Positions 34,697 to 43,626 are shown, counted from the first letter of the stretch. The stretch is DNA of 64,000 nucleotides from Paenibacillus_D sp047238105 (GCF_047238105.1 NZ_JBDFMD010000001.1:6448001-6512000), one strand, 5' to 3'. Notes: generated from the letters alone by a model not told the origin. Program-made: numbers and translations.

Positions 34697-35251
34697 ATGA
34701 ATATTATCGAGTTTCTGACGCAGAACCTGTTCTTCGTCATCATCATCATCGGATTTCTGATCTCACTGTTCAGCAAATCCAATCAAAGAAAGCAAGGCGG
34801 AAGCAACAACCGGATGCCGGACTTCGGTTCAGGCAACCGGGAGGAGCGGCGGGTACCGCCAGGACAGAGACCAACGCCAGACTGGCAGCAATCCGAACAG
34901 CGAGCGCCTCAACCGGAGCAGCCTTCTTACTCCGAGACTCCGGTTGCGCAAGAGATACCGCTTGCTGAGGAAACTGCACGTCGTATCGAGGAGGATGCAC
35001 GCCAGCGTGAGCAAGAGAAAGAAGAGCGCCGGCGTGCAGAACAGCAGCGCAGAGCACGCGAGGAGCAGCGCAGGCGGATGGAGGAGGAGCGGGTCCAGGA
35101 AGATCATGCAAGCGGGGATCGCACAGGCGTGGCAGTCGCTTCCGGCCCTGCTCGCCCTGGTGAGACGCTGCCCGGCGCCAATGAGCTGACGAGCGCCGTT
35201 CTGTGGGCCGAGATCCTTGGTCCGCCGCGCGCCAAGCGTCCTTTCCGCTAG
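34697..35251 (+). CDS. Small membrane-anchored protein with charged coiled coil
   Basis: 184 residues. A single N-terminal hydrophobic helix (FVIIIIGFLISLFS) is followed by a low-complexity Gln/Arg/Pro stretch. A strongly charged Glu/Arg/Gln segment then predicts a long coiled coil (about 85-140, EEDARQREQEKEERRRAEQQ). A short conserved-looking tail LTSAVLWAEILGPPRAKRPF ends it. SD AGGGAGG precedes ATG. Its place behind floA suggests a microdomain-associated role; I do not recognise a named family. Confidence 0.7.
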   Translation: MNIIEFLTQNLFFVIIIIGFLISLFSKSNQRKQGGSNNRMPDFGSGNREERRVPPGQRPTPDWQQSEQRAPQPEQPSYSETPVAQEIPLAEETARRIEEDARQREQEKEERRRAEQQRRAREEQRRRMEEERVQEDHASGDRTGVAVASGPARPGETLPGANELTSAVLWAEILGPPRAKRPFR

Positions 35252-35266
35252 AGGCTGTATTAACAA

Positions 35267-35306
35267 CAGGCACTGTACCCGTATGATGCGGGAACAGTGC
35301 CTGTTT
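35267..35306 (+). terminator. Rho-independent terminator of the nfeD-floA operon
   Basis: CAGGCACTGTACCCG (35267-35281) pairs with CGGGAACAGTGCCTG (35289-35303) with one mismatch, followed by TTT. Confidence 0.8.
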
Positions 35307-35464
35307 GGCGTAGCGCGGAGGTAATCGGGAGGCGATTATTGGACGCTCGGTACATCCACAGTCTAATCTGACCTCAAGTTGTCTAATGACAGTATGATTG
35401 CCTCAAGCTATGATAAACATGAAGCCGTGCAATAAATGTGAGGATGGTGAAGGAGGACATCATA

Positions 35465-36226
35465 TTGACTGTTTATACCATGACTGATTTATTATGCTTT
35501 TGGGATTTTCAGGAGCCGCCCTCGGTCAGTAAACGCGCTAACGGACCTTTTGCTTATGAATTAATAGAACAAAACGGTCCGATCGAACGAGTCAAGGACG
35601 GCGTCTTCGGACCGTATTCCGCAGCCATCAAGGAAGGTCAATGGTTATCGATCCCGCGTCATCTTTGTCCGGAGCTGGATATACAGGGGCGGCAGGCAGC
35701 AGTTACCGTAGTAGCCTGGGTCAAGTGGGATAGCGACCGCAGATGCCAAGCCTTGGCCGGGATGTGGGACGAGACAAGAAAGCAGCGCCAGTACTGTCTG
35801 TTCTTTAATCTCACCGGCAGATACGAAAGCGAGCGGAATATTCATGGCCATGTCTCTGCTGTTGGAGGTCCTACGCCAGGTGAACGGTATTGCGTGACGT
35901 ATGCTACCGGATCCGAACGCGTCCCCTTTGGCAAATGGACCATGGTGGCCATGACTTATGATGGAGCATACTCGCGGGTGTATTACAATGGCAGACTGGA
36001 TTATAATCCACCCTACAATCCGTATCCTTATGATCAAGGTCTTTTCGAGGCGGATTCGGATGGAGCCGATTTCACAGTGGCTTCGGTTTCCGCTAACGGG
36101 ATGATGAAAAATTTTTTTAGCGGACAACTGGGAGGTCTGGCTATCTTCAAGAGGGCGCTCTCGGATGACGAAATGAGAGAGCTATACACGACTACATTGA
36201 GTGGGGATTTCTCAAAATCAACGTAG
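35465..36226 (+). CDS. LamG-like (concanavalin A-like lectin) domain protein
   Basis: 253 residues, essentially a single LamG/jelly-roll domain: AAVTVVAWVKWDSDRRCQALAG, FGKWTMVAMTYDGAYSRVYYNGRLD, then GQLGGLAIFKRALSDDEMRELY. The last is the classic C-terminal signature of LamG_3 domains. There is no signal peptide, so a secreted role is not evident. TTG 35465 has AAGGAGGA 8 bases upstream; GTG 35438 opens the frame without an SD. It is isolated between two terminators inside otherwise conserved synteny, which suggests insertion of an accessory gene. Confidence 0.75.
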   Translation: MTVYTMTDLLCFWDFQEPPSVSKRANGPFAYELIEQNGPIERVKDGVFGPYSAAIKEGQWLSIPRHLCPELDIQGRQAAVTVVAWVKWDSDRRCQALAGMWDETRKQRQYCLFFNLTGRYESERNIHGHVSAVGGPTPGERYCVTYATGSERVPFGKWTMVAMTYDGAYSRVYYNGRLDYNPPYNPYPYDQGLFEADSDGADFTVASVSANGMMKNFFSGQLGGLAIFKRALSDDEMRELYTTTLSGDFSKST

Positions 36227-36230
36227 GATG

Positions 36231-36275
36231 AAAGGCACTGCACCTGTATGGATTATAGGGGCAGTGGTTTTTTTG
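36231..36275 (+). terminator. Rho-independent terminator
   Basis: CACTGC-A-CCT (36236-36245) pairs with AGG-G-GCAGTG around an 11-base loop, followed by TTTTTTTG. It ends the LamG gene transcript. Confidence 0.75.
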
Positions 36276-36292
36276 CATTGAAGATAACTCCT

Positions 36293-36320
36293 CATAAAAC
36301 GGCTGCCGCCCGCATAGTTT
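36293..36320 (+). promoter_or_regulatory. Possible sigma-E promoter of yqfC-yqfD
   Basis: CATAAAA (36293-36299) and CATAGTTT (36313-36320) are separated by 13 bases, resembling the sigma-E pattern (ATA-type -35, CATA...T -10). yqfC and yqfD are sigma-E sporulation genes in Bacillus subtilis. The match is suggestive only. Confidence 0.4.
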
Positions 36321-36350
36321 GGTAAAGTACGGGAGGAGGAGACGCTGCTT

Positions 36351-36629
36351 ATGCGCCGCTTTAGCCGCAAAATCCGCAAGTTAACTGCCGATCTTCTTGA
36401 TCTGCCCCAGGATGTCGTATTTGACCTGCCCCGTATGACGATGATTGGCGATCGCCAGCTCTATATCGAAAACCATCGCGGGGTTCTGCACTTCTCGCAG
36501 GATCGACTGCGTTTGGCGCTCAGCAAAGGAGAGCTGGAGGTCAGCGGCGCAGATCTGGTCATTCGTGGAATCTGGACGGAAGAAGTATTCATAGAAGGCC
36601 GTATTGTAGCGATTCAAATGTTCGGTTAG
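36351..36629 (+). CDS. yqfC: Sporulation protein YqfC
   Basis: 92 residues. KIRKLTADLLDLPQDVVFDLPRMTMIG, then QLYIENHRGVL, is the conserved YqfC core (YabP/YqfC family). It is made in the mother cell and is needed for normal spore formation in related bacteria. SD GGAGGAG is followed by a spacer of about 9 bases. It is followed directly by yqfD. Confidence 0.93.
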   Translation: MRRFSRKIRKLTADLLDLPQDVVFDLPRMTMIGDRQLYIENHRGVLHFSQDRLRLALSKGELEVSGADLVIRGIWTEEVFIEGRIVAIQMFG

Positions 36630-36643
36630 GAGGCGTCTTTAGA

Positions 36644-37837
36644 ATGCGGGATACATGGCTGCAAACGTTGCAAGGCATAGTTACGATAAGGATCCGCGGC
36701 GGCTCCCCGTCCGCGCTGGTCAATGAAGCGGGAGCGGCGGGTATCCGGCTCTGGTCGATCCGTTATATGCCTGAAGGGGAGATGGAGTGCGAGCTGACGG
36801 TGGGTGACTTTTTCCGCTTGCGGCCGCTTCTGAAGCGGACAAGCTGCAGGGTGCATGTCATTGCGAGAAGAGGTTTGCCATTCTGGCTGCGCAAGCTGGA
36901 GCGCCGCAAGTTTTTTGCAGCCGGCCTGTTCGTCTTCCTGGCTGGCCTTTATCTGCTCTCCTGCATGATCTGGGATGTGGAGGTCAAGGGCAACGTAGCA
37001 TTGACGGAAGAGCAGATCCTCAGTGCCGCCGAGGCCGAGGGCATCCATCTGTATCAATGGTCGTTCCGCATGCTCGATGTGGACGTGCTATCCAAGCGGC
37101 TTGCTCAGAGGCTGCCCGAGGCAGCATGGGTCGGTGTCGACAAGCGCGGCACCAAGGTCACGATCGAGGTCGTTGAGAACCGGACGGCCGTGCCTCCTTC
37201 TCTGTATACGCCCAGACACCTGGTCGCTGCCGAAGACGCTGTCGTCACGCGGATCATCGCCGAGACCGGCAGACCTGTCGTCAAGAAGGATGTGCGCGTC
37301 AAGCGCGGAGACATCCTGATCTCGGGGACGATCGGGACGGAGCCCAATACACGGACGGTTGTGGCCAAAGGCGAGGTGCGCGGAGTGGTCTGGTATAGCT
37401 ACGAGATCACGGTGCCGCTCGTCAGCCAGAGCAAGGTATATACCGGCGAGAGCAAGACGAGATGGAAGCTGTTGATCGGGGGGCGCTCGCTGCAGGTTAG
37501 CGGCTTCGGAAAGCCTCCATTTGAGCGTTTTGAAGTGGTCGAGCAGCGCCAGCAAGCCAGCTGGCGGGGCATCAAACTGCCGTTTGGCCGGATCAAGGAG
37601 ACAGTAAGGGAATCTGGTATGCTCAGCCGCGAGCTGACGCCGGAGGAAGCAGGGCATGCAGGGCTGCTGCAGGCAAAAGCCGAATTATGGACAAAATTAG
37701 GGCCGGATATCGTGTTTCGTGCGGAAAACCTTTTGCATGAAAAGACGGAGAATGGTAAAGTTTATATGAAAGTGCTTTTTGAAGTCGAACAATCGATTGC
37801 AACAGAGATGCCACTAGTCCAAATGCAAGGAGAATGA
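36644..37837 (+). CDS. yqfD: Sporulation protein YqfD
   Basis: 397 residues. A cytoplasmic N-terminal domain precedes a membrane helix (about 90-110, FFAAGLFVFLAGLYLLSCM). A POTRA/FtsQ-like extracytoplasmic region follows (VKGNVALTEEQILSAAEAEGI, then AWVGVDKRGTKVTIEVVENR), with a long beta-rich C-terminal part. This matches YqfD, needed for forespore engulfment-stage development. It follows yqfC by 14 bases. Confidence 0.95.
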   Translation: MRDTWLQTLQGIVTIRIRGGSPSALVNEAGAAGIRLWSIRYMPEGEMECELTVGDFFRLRPLLKRTSCRVHVIARRGLPFWLRKLERRKFFAAGLFVFLAGLYLLSCMIWDVEVKGNVALTEEQILSAAEAEGIHLYQWSFRMLDVDVLSKRLAQRLPEAAWVGVDKRGTKVTIEVVENRTAVPPSLYTPRHLVAAEDAVVTRIIAETGRPVVKKDVRVKRGDILISGTIGTEPNTRTVVAKGEVRGVVWYSYEITVPLVSQSKVYTGESKTRWKLLIGGRSLQVSGFGKPPFERFEVVEQRQQASWRGIKLPFGRIKETVRESGMLSRELTPEEAGHAGLLQAKAELWTKLGPDIVFRAENLLHEKTENGKVYMKVLFEVEQSIATEMPLVQMQGE

Positions 37838-37843
37838 GGCTTT

Positions 37844-38815
37844 TTGACAGACAAAACGACAAGCATAAAAATACCGCTGGGCAATGCCGCTGAAGGGCAG
37901 GCTTTGTTCGGCCCGCAAGACCGCTTCCTCAAGCTGATCGAACAGCAGGTGGAATCGAAGATCCTCTCCAGGGAGGCCGAGATCGCAATCACCGGGCCCC
38001 GCGAAGAGACGGAGTCGCTGGAGCAGCTGTTCACAGTCCTCTTGGAGCTGGTGAGAGGCGGCTACAGCCCGACCGAGCGGGACATCGCTTATGCGCTTGA
38101 ACTGTCCAGGACGATGCAGGCCGATCAGCTTCTTGATCTGTTCAAGGGCGAGATCACTACGACTTACCGCGGCAAGCCGATCCGCGTCAAAACGATCGGA
38201 CAACGCTATTATGTCTCTACTATTCGCAAGAAAGATATCGTATTCGGGATTGGGCCGGCGGGTACCGGCAAAACGTATCTAGCGGTCGTGCTGGCCATCG
38301 CTGCGCTCAAGGAAGGCGCCGTCAAGCGGATCGTCCTGACCCGTCCGGCAGTAGAAGCCGGCGAGAGCCTGGGCTTCCTCCCCGGCGACCTGCAGGAGAA
38401 AGTCGATCCGTACTTAAGGCCGCTCTACGATGCCCTGCATGATGTAATGGGGCCGGACCAGTCGGCCAAGGCGTTCGAACGGGGACTGATCGAAGTAGCT
38501 CCCCTCGCGTACATGCGCGGACGGACGCTTGAGGATTCGTTTATTATTCTCGATGAGGCGCAGAATACGACACCCGAGCAGATGAAGATGTTCCTGACAC
38601 GGCTTGGCTTTGGCTCCAAGATGGTGATCACCGGCGACGTGACGCAGATCGATTTGCCCCGGGGCAAAAATTCCGGTCTGATTGAAGCGGTGAAGATTCT
38701 GCAGGCGATCGACGAAATCGGATTCATCCAATTTACTGAATCGGACGTGGTGCGGCACTCGCTGGTACAACAGATTATCACGGCCTATAATGAAAATGCA
38801 GAAAACCAAAGATAG
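37844..38815 (+). CDS. phoH: PhoH family ATPase
   Basis: 323 residues. FGIGPAGTGKTYLAVVLA is the Walker A, IILDEAQNTTPEQMKMFLTR the Walker B and sensor, and VITGDVTQIDLP the next helicase-like motif. PhoH (YbeZ) proteins are RNA-linked ATPases that work with the YbeY endoribonuclease encoded two genes downstream. The TTG start has AAGGAGAATGAGG upstream, starting six bases after the yqfD stop. Confidence 0.95.
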   Translation: MTDKTTSIKIPLGNAAEGQALFGPQDRFLKLIEQQVESKILSREAEIAITGPREETESLEQLFTVLLELVRGGYSPTERDIAYALELSRTMQADQLLDLFKGEITTTYRGKPIRVKTIGQRYYVSTIRKKDIVFGIGPAGTGKTYLAVVLAIAALKEGAVKRIVLTRPAVEAGESLGFLPGDLQEKVDPYLRPLYDALHDVMGPDQSAKAFERGLIEVAPLAYMRGRTLEDSFIILDEAQNTTPEQMKMFLTRLGFGSKMVITGDVTQIDLPRGKNSGLIEAVKILQAIDEIGFIQFTESDVVRHSLVQQIITAYNENAENQR

Positions 38816-38832
38816 AGAGGAATGCAAGCCGT

Positions 38833-41088
38833 ATGAACCGAAACCAGGCGACCAACCGGACGGGCTCTTCATCCTCCAAGCTGGCGGGCTGGCGGTACAG
38901 CAGGGGAGTTCGCTGGCTGTTGCTGCTTCTGTTTGTGCTGCTTTTCTATTTTAGCCTGGCACCGCATCTGGTACCCAAGACTTATAATATCGAACTCAAT
39001 GATGTAAGCGACCGCAATATCGCCTCCCCGCGTCAGATTGACGATGAGAAGGCGACGATCAAAGCGCAGGAGGAAGCGGCAGAGCGCGTCCCGACCCAGT
39101 ATAATATTGTGGCGCTGGGCAGCGAGAACCTGGTGGACGAGATCTTCCAGCGGATGGACCAGCTCAACGCCGACGATCAGGTCACGCTGCAGAACAAGAT
39201 CGACATCTACCGGACGGAGATCCCCCGGAAATACGGCCAGTTCGTAGACGGATTCGTGCGCAGCAGGAGCAATTCGGACACCTATAACCCGACGCTGCTT
39301 GAAGAGATGCAGCTAATCGTCAAGGAGCAGGAGTATACGATTCCAGAAGAGACCTTCTACAAGCTGCCGCAGCTGAGCAGCGAGCGGATCCGGGCGATGC
39401 AGAGAGTGACGCGGGACATTGTGCGGGAGCTGATGTTGAACGAGCAGATGCGCGAGGCGGAGACGGCCCGGACGAAGGTGGCCGAGCTGGTCAATGCGAG
39501 CTCGCTGACCAGCCGGACAGAGCGTGAGATTGTCCAGGAGCTGGCGCGGTTCGCGCTGATGCCCAACAAGTTCGCCGACAAGGAAGCGACGGATGAGGCT
39601 AGACGTTCCGCCAAAGAGAATACGGCCAAGGTGGTCATCGAGGAAGGGGATATTATCGTCCGCCAGGGCGAGCGCATCACCCAGGAATCGTATGACCGTC
39701 TACAGATGCTTGGCCTCCTGCAGAACAAGAAAACCTACTGGCCGCAGCTGGGCCTGCTATTGATGAGCGCTTTGTTCCTGGTTATTATTTTCCAGTTTGT
39801 AGAGCGCTCGGCGACGATCTCCGCCCACGGCGAGAAGACGACATACAATAACGCGCAGCTCCTGATGCTGTGGCTGATCTTTTTCCTTAACCTGGCTATC
39901 ATGCAGGTCGTCGCCATGACCCAGACTCAGAATGCTGCCTATGTAGGTTATGTAGCGCCTGTCGCCATGGGAACGATGCTGATCATGCTGCTGCTCGACA
40001 CGCATCTGGCTATTATCAGCTCCGTTCTCTTCGCAGCGATCGGCAGCATCCTGTTCAGTGTCAAGCAAGATCAGATCTTCGATTATCATTACGGCTTTGT
40101 CTTTACAGTCGTCGCCTTCGCCGCGATCTTCTCGATCCATCGCGCGAGTCAGCGGTCGACGATCCTGAAGGCAGGGATCATGGTCAGTCTGTTTGGCTCA
40201 TTGGCCGTCCTGTCCTTGCAGTTGATCAGCGATGTACCATCCAATACCCAGCTGCTGTATTCGGTCGGGTTTGCTTTTGCCAGCGGTCTGCTGACAGCGG
40301 TGCTCGTGATCGGCCTGATGCCGTTCTTCGAAGTCACCTTCGGCATCCTGTCCGCGCTCAAGCTGGTGGAGCTGTCCAATCCGAACCATCCGTTGCTGCG
40401 CAAGCTGCTGACGGAGACACCGGGGACCTATCATCACAGCGTTATGGTGGGCAACCTGTCGGAAGCGGCTGCCGAGGCTATCGGCGCCAACGGTTTGCTG
40501 TGCCGGGTCGGATCATTCTATCACGATATCGGCAAGACGAAGCGGCCGAGCTATTTTATCGAGAATCAGAGCAATATCGAGAATCCGCATGATTCGATGG
40601 ATCCCAAGCTGAGCAAGGAGATCATCATCGCCCATGCGCGGGACGGGGTGGACATGCAGAAGAGTCACAATATCCCGAAACCGCTGCGCGATATCGCCGA
40701 GCAGCATCACGGCACGACCTTCCTGAAATATTTCTATCACAAGGCGCTGAAGATCGCCGAGGCGGAGGGCGTGGAGCCTGACTTCACCGAGGACGACTTC
40801 CGCTATCCCGGACCGAAAGCCCAATCCAAGGAAGCGGCGATCGTCGGGATCGCCGACTGTGTGGAGGCGGCCGTGCGGAGTCTCCGCAACCCGACGATGG
40901 AGCAGGTCGAGACGATGATCGCCAAAATTATTAAAAGCCGCATGGATGACAATCAGTTCAACGAATGCGACCTGACGCTCAAGGAGCTGGACATGATCGC
41001 CCATTCGTTGAAGGAGACGGTGATTGGCATTTTCCATTCGCGGATCGAGTACCCTGACGATACCAAACCAAAGGAGCGAGCCGAATGA
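38833..41088 (+). CDS. pgpH: HD-family cyclic-di-AMP phosphodiesterase PgpH
   Basis: 751 residues. A membrane helix (about 24-44) is followed by a large extracellular 7TMR-HDED domain (about 45-300), seven membrane helices (about 303-506) and a cytoplasmic HD domain. The HD domain carries YHHSVMVGNLSEAAAE and VGSFYHDIGKTKRP (His-Asp) and DIAEQHHGT. It hydrolyses c-di-AMP to pApA. It corresponds to YqfF in Bacillus subtilis and overlaps ybeY by ATGA. Confidence 0.95.
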   Translation: MNRNQATNRTGSSSSKLAGWRYSRGVRWLLLLLFVLLFYFSLAPHLVPKTYNIELNDVSDRNIASPRQIDDEKATIKAQEEAAERVPTQYNIVALGSENLVDEIFQRMDQLNADDQVTLQNKIDIYRTEIPRKYGQFVDGFVRSRSNSDTYNPTLLEEMQLIVKEQEYTIPEETFYKLPQLSSERIRAMQRVTRDIVRELMLNEQMREAETARTKVAELVNASSLTSRTEREIVQELARFALMPNKFADKEATDEARRSAKENTAKVVIEEGDIIVRQGERITQESYDRLQMLGLLQNKKTYWPQLGLLLMSALFLVIIFQFVERSATISAHGEKTTYNNAQLLMLWLIFFLNLAIMQVVAMTQTQNAAYVGYVAPVAMGTMLIMLLLDTHLAIISSVLFAAIGSILFSVKQDQIFDYHYGFVFTVVAFAAIFSIHRASQRSTILKAGIMVSLFGSLAVLSLQLISDVPSNTQLLYSVGFAFASGLLTAVLVIGLMPFFEVTFGILSALKLVELSNPNHPLLRKLLTETPGTYHHSVMVGNLSEAAAEAIGANGLLCRVGSFYHDIGKTKRPSYFIENQSNIENPHDSMDPKLSKEIIIAHARDGVDMQKSHNIPKPLRDIAEQHHGTTFLKYFYHKALKIAEAEGVEPDFTEDDFRYPGPKAQSKEAAIVGIADCVEAAVRSLRNPTMEQVETMIAKIIKSRMDDNQFNECDLTLKELDMIAHSLKETVIGIFHSRIEYPDDTKPKERAE

Positions 41089-41582
41089 GTATGCAGCTGG
41101 ACTGGAGCAATGAGCAGGCGCAGGTGGACATCCCGGATGCATGGATCGCTCGGCTGGAGCAGCTGATGCAGCTGGCCGCCGAAGCCGAAGGTCTTGGCTC
41201 CGGCGAGGTGGCGCTCACCTTTGTCGACGATGCCGAGATCCATCGCTTGAATCGTGACTTCCGGAAGATTGATCGCCCCACCGATGTGCTCTCCTTCGCA
41301 ATGCAAGAGGAGGGCGAGGAGGAAGCCGGCATCGTTTTTGACGAGGAGGCGGAGGGCGCTGCGGCCCTCGTCTCCGATATGCTGGGCGACATTATCATCT
41401 CGGCTGAACGAGCGAAGGCCCAAAGTCTCGAGTATGGCCATTCGCTGGAGCGTGAAGTGGGCTTTCTGTTCGTGCATGGCTTTCTCCATCTGCTCGGCTA
41501 CGACCACCAGGACGAGGCCGGTGAACAGGAGATGACGGCCAAGCAGGAAGCTGTGCTGGCCAAGGCAGGTCTGAGCAGGTAA
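41085..41582 (+). CDS. ybeY: Endoribonuclease YbeY (rRNA maturation factor)
   Basis: 165 residues. The zinc-binding signature HGFLHLLGYDH near the C-terminus and DVLSFAMQEE in the centre identify the family. It takes part in 16S rRNA 3' processing and quality control. There is an acidic insertion (EEAGIVFDEEAEGAAA) before DMLGDIIIS. It overlaps pgpH by four bases, and dgkA starts on its stop codon, so translation is coupled. Confidence 0.96.
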   Translation: MSMQLDWSNEQAQVDIPDAWIARLEQLMQLAAEAEGLGSGEVALTFVDDAEIHRLNRDFRKIDRPTDVLSFAMQEEGEEEAGIVFDEEAEGAAALVSDMLGDIIISAERAKAQSLEYGHSLEREVGFLFVHGFLHLLGYDHQDEAGEQEMTAKQEAVLAKAGLSR

Positions 41583-41938
41583 TGCTGCACTTTGCCAGAA
41601 GTGTGCGGCAGGCGTGTGAAGGCATCGCATATGCTGTACGCGCGGAGCGGCATATGCGATTTCATCTGGGGGCAGCGGCGGCAGTGATGCTGTTGGCTGC
41701 CTTCCTGCGGTTGCAGCCGGCCCAGTGGGCGCTGCTGGTAGGCGCCTGTACGATGGTCATCGTAGCTGAGCTGATCAATACCGCCATCGAGAAGACCGTC
41801 GACCTGGCGATGCCGCAGCTGCATCCGCTCGCCCGCATCGCCAAGGACGCCGCCGCAGGCGCGGTACTGGCTGCGGCCGTCGGCGCGGCGCTGATCGGAC
41901 TGCTGGTCCTCGGCCCGCCACTGCTCGCGCTGCTGTGA
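41582..41938 (+). CDS. dgkA: Diacylglycerol/undecaprenol kinase family protein
   Basis: 118 residues with three membrane helices. RHMRFHLGAAAAVML, then VIVAELINTAIEKTVDLA, contains the DgkA signature ExxNTAIE, whose Glu residues bind metal-ATP. Gram-positive members phosphorylate undecaprenol. TAATG overlap with ybeY. Confidence 0.94.
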   Translation: MLHFARSVRQACEGIAYAVRAERHMRFHLGAAAAVMLLAAFLRLQPAQWALLVGACTMVIVAELINTAIEKTVDLAMPQLHPLARIAKDAAAGAVLAAAVGAALIGLLVLGPPLLALL

Positions 41939-42000
41939 TCCATGCGGCGGGAGGTGCATGTATGAGATGAATGTATGATAACTTAATGATGGAGGTGGGC

Positions 42001-42459
42001 ATGATGGACAGCAGCGAGGCAGCCGAGCTGCAGGCGGCGGCGGTGTCAGCTAGAGACCGTGCTTATGCGCCGTACTCGAACTTCCAAGTCGGCGCGGCGC
42101 TGCTGGATGACCAGGGGCGCGTGCACGCAGGCTGCAATGTGGAGAACGCGGCTTACGGGCCTACCAATTGCGCGGAGCGGACGGCGCTCTTCCGGGCTAT
42201 CGCCGACGGGGCGCGGCCGGGAGCTTTCCGGGGCATCGCTGTCGTTGGCGACACGCCTTCGCCCATCGCCCCCTGTGGCGTATGCAGACAGGTGATGATC
42301 GAGCTATGTCCGCCAGATATGCCGGTATGGATGGGCAATATACATGGACAATGGCAGCGGAGCACCGTTGCCGAGCTGCTTCCCGGGGCCTTTGTGCTCG
42401 TCCGGGAAGAGCCGGCCCCTCCGCAGCCGACACACAACCAAGATAAGGGAGGCGTGTAG
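42001..42459 (+). CDS. cdd: Cytidine deaminase
   Basis: 152 residues. The zinc site is NCAERTA (Cys and catalytic Glu) with PCGVCRQ (two Cys), and the N-terminal YAPYSNFQVGAALL is the substrate loop. It deaminates cytidine and deoxycytidine. Start choice: GGAGGTGG at 41991-41998 favours the tandem ATGs at 42001/42004 over the frame opening at 41971. The C-terminus has an about 20-residue Pro-rich extension beyond the usual end. Confidence 0.95.
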   Translation: MMDSSEAAELQAAAVSARDRAYAPYSNFQVGAALLDDQGRVHAGCNVENAAYGPTNCAERTALFRAIADGARPGAFRGIAVVGDTPSPIAPCGVCRQVMIELCPPDMPVWMGNIHGQWQRSTVAELLPGAFVLVREEPAPPQPTHNQDKGGV

Positions 42460-42465
42460 CCAGCG

Positions 42466-43383
42466 ATGACTACGCATCAAGATTCAACCAAGCAGGCATT
42501 CCGCTCCGGCTTCGTGGCTATCATCGGCCGGCCCAATGTCGGCAAGTCCACGCTGATCAATCAGATCATCGGCCAGAAGATCGCGATTATGTCGGACAAG
42601 CCGCAGACGACGCGCAACAAAATTCACGGTGTTTATACGACCGATTCGGCGCAGATCGTGTTTCTCGATACGCCGGGCATCCACAAGCCGACATCCAAGC
42701 TGGGCAACTATATGATCAAGGCAGCGGACAATGCATTGAGTGAAGTCGATGCGGCGCTATTCCTCGTCGATGTATCCGAAGGAATCGGCGGCGGCGACCG
42801 CTTTATTATCGAGAAGCTCAAAAAAACCGCGACACCGGTCGTTCTGGTGCTGAATAAGATCGATAAGGTGCATCCGGAACAACTGCTGGGGATTATTACA
42901 CAATACAAAGACCTCCATGAGTTCGCCCAGATCGTCCCGGTCTCGGCTCTGCTGGGCAGCAATGTGGACACGCTGCTCGAGCAACTGCTGCCCTACATGC
43001 CGGAAGGACCGCAATACTATCCTGCCGACCAAGTGACGGATCATCCGGAACAATTCGTCTGCGCCGAGCTGATCCGCGAGAAAATCCTCCATCTGACACG
43101 CGAGGAGATCCCGCATTCGATCGCCGTCGAGATCGAGGATATGCGCGTCCAGGACAACGGTGTTGTCTATATCGGGGCGGTCATCTATGTCGAGCGGGAC
43201 TCGCAGAAAGGGATCGTCATCGGCAAAAGCGGGGCGCTTCTCAAGGAGGTTGGCAAGCAGGCGCGGGCCGACATCGAGCTGCTGCTCGGCTCGCGCATCT
43301 TCCTGGAGCTGTGGGTGAAGGTCAAAAAAGACTGGCGCAACCAGGACCGGATGCTCAAGGATTTCGGTTACCGCCATGAATAA
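42466..43383 (+). CDS. era: GTPase Era
   Basis: 305 residues. G1 GRPNVGKSTLIN, switch I QTTRNKIHG, G3 DTPGIH and G4 NKID are followed by a C-terminal KH domain (VIGKSGALLKEVGKQARADIELLLG). It binds the 16S rRNA 3' end during 30S assembly. SD GGGAGG overlaps the end of cdd. A hairpin GAGCGAGC/GCTCGCTC (43391-43415) follows the stop. Confidence 0.97.
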   Translation: MTTHQDSTKQAFRSGFVAIIGRPNVGKSTLINQIIGQKIAIMSDKPQTTRNKIHGVYTTDSAQIVFLDTPGIHKPTSKLGNYMIKAADNALSEVDAALFLVDVSEGIGGGDRFIIEKLKKTATPVVLVLNKIDKVHPEQLLGIITQYKDLHEFAQIVPVSALLGSNVDTLLEQLLPYMPEGPQYYPADQVTDHPEQFVCAELIREKILHLTREEIPHSIAVEIEDMRVQDNGVVYIGAVIYVERDSQKGIVIGKSGALLKEVGKQARADIELLLGSRIFLELWVKVKKDWRNQDRMLKDFGYRHE

Positions 43384-43439
43384 AGCGGAAGAGCGAGCTT
43401 TGACTGTGCTCGCTCGACGCACTTGCTTAAACTTCCCCC

Positions 43440-43626
43440 GCGGTGATAAACGAAGTAGACGGAATCGATTCTGCAGAAGCACCAGATTATTCTTTCGAAG
43501 TCGCTTTCCTGCGGAAAGCGTTTAGCGTTCGCCTTTGTTCCCGGAATTCAACCTCTGTCAGAGGCCAAGAATTCTGGGAACAACAGCGATCGGAAGAACG
43601 ATCCGATTTACGCAGCTTATCACCGC
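43440..43626 (+). ncRNA. Candidate structured RNA, copy 2 (between era and yqzL)
   Basis: An outer helix GCGGTGATAA (43440-43449) pairs with TTATCACCGC (43617-43626). P1 pairs GTAGA-CGG-ATCG with bulged As, then TTCT (43455-43472), with AGAA-CGAT-CCG-A-TTTAC (43595-43611). P2 is CGCTTTCC-TGC-GGAAAGCG (43502-43520). P3 pairs GTTCCCGGAATTC (43537-43549) with GAATTCTGGGAAC (43569-43581) around CCTCT-GTC-AGAGG. AACAGCGATCGGAAG follows P3. Compared with the IS copy, unpaired blocks are nearly identical while P1, P2 and P3 change on both strands. This fills most of the 332-base gap. Function unknown. Confidence 0.65.

Noticed and set aside
43391..43415. Hairpin GAGCGAGC/GCTCGCTC as a full terminator after era
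   Set aside because: The 8-bp stem is real but no T-run follows, so termination is not supported; it is mentioned only in the era entry.
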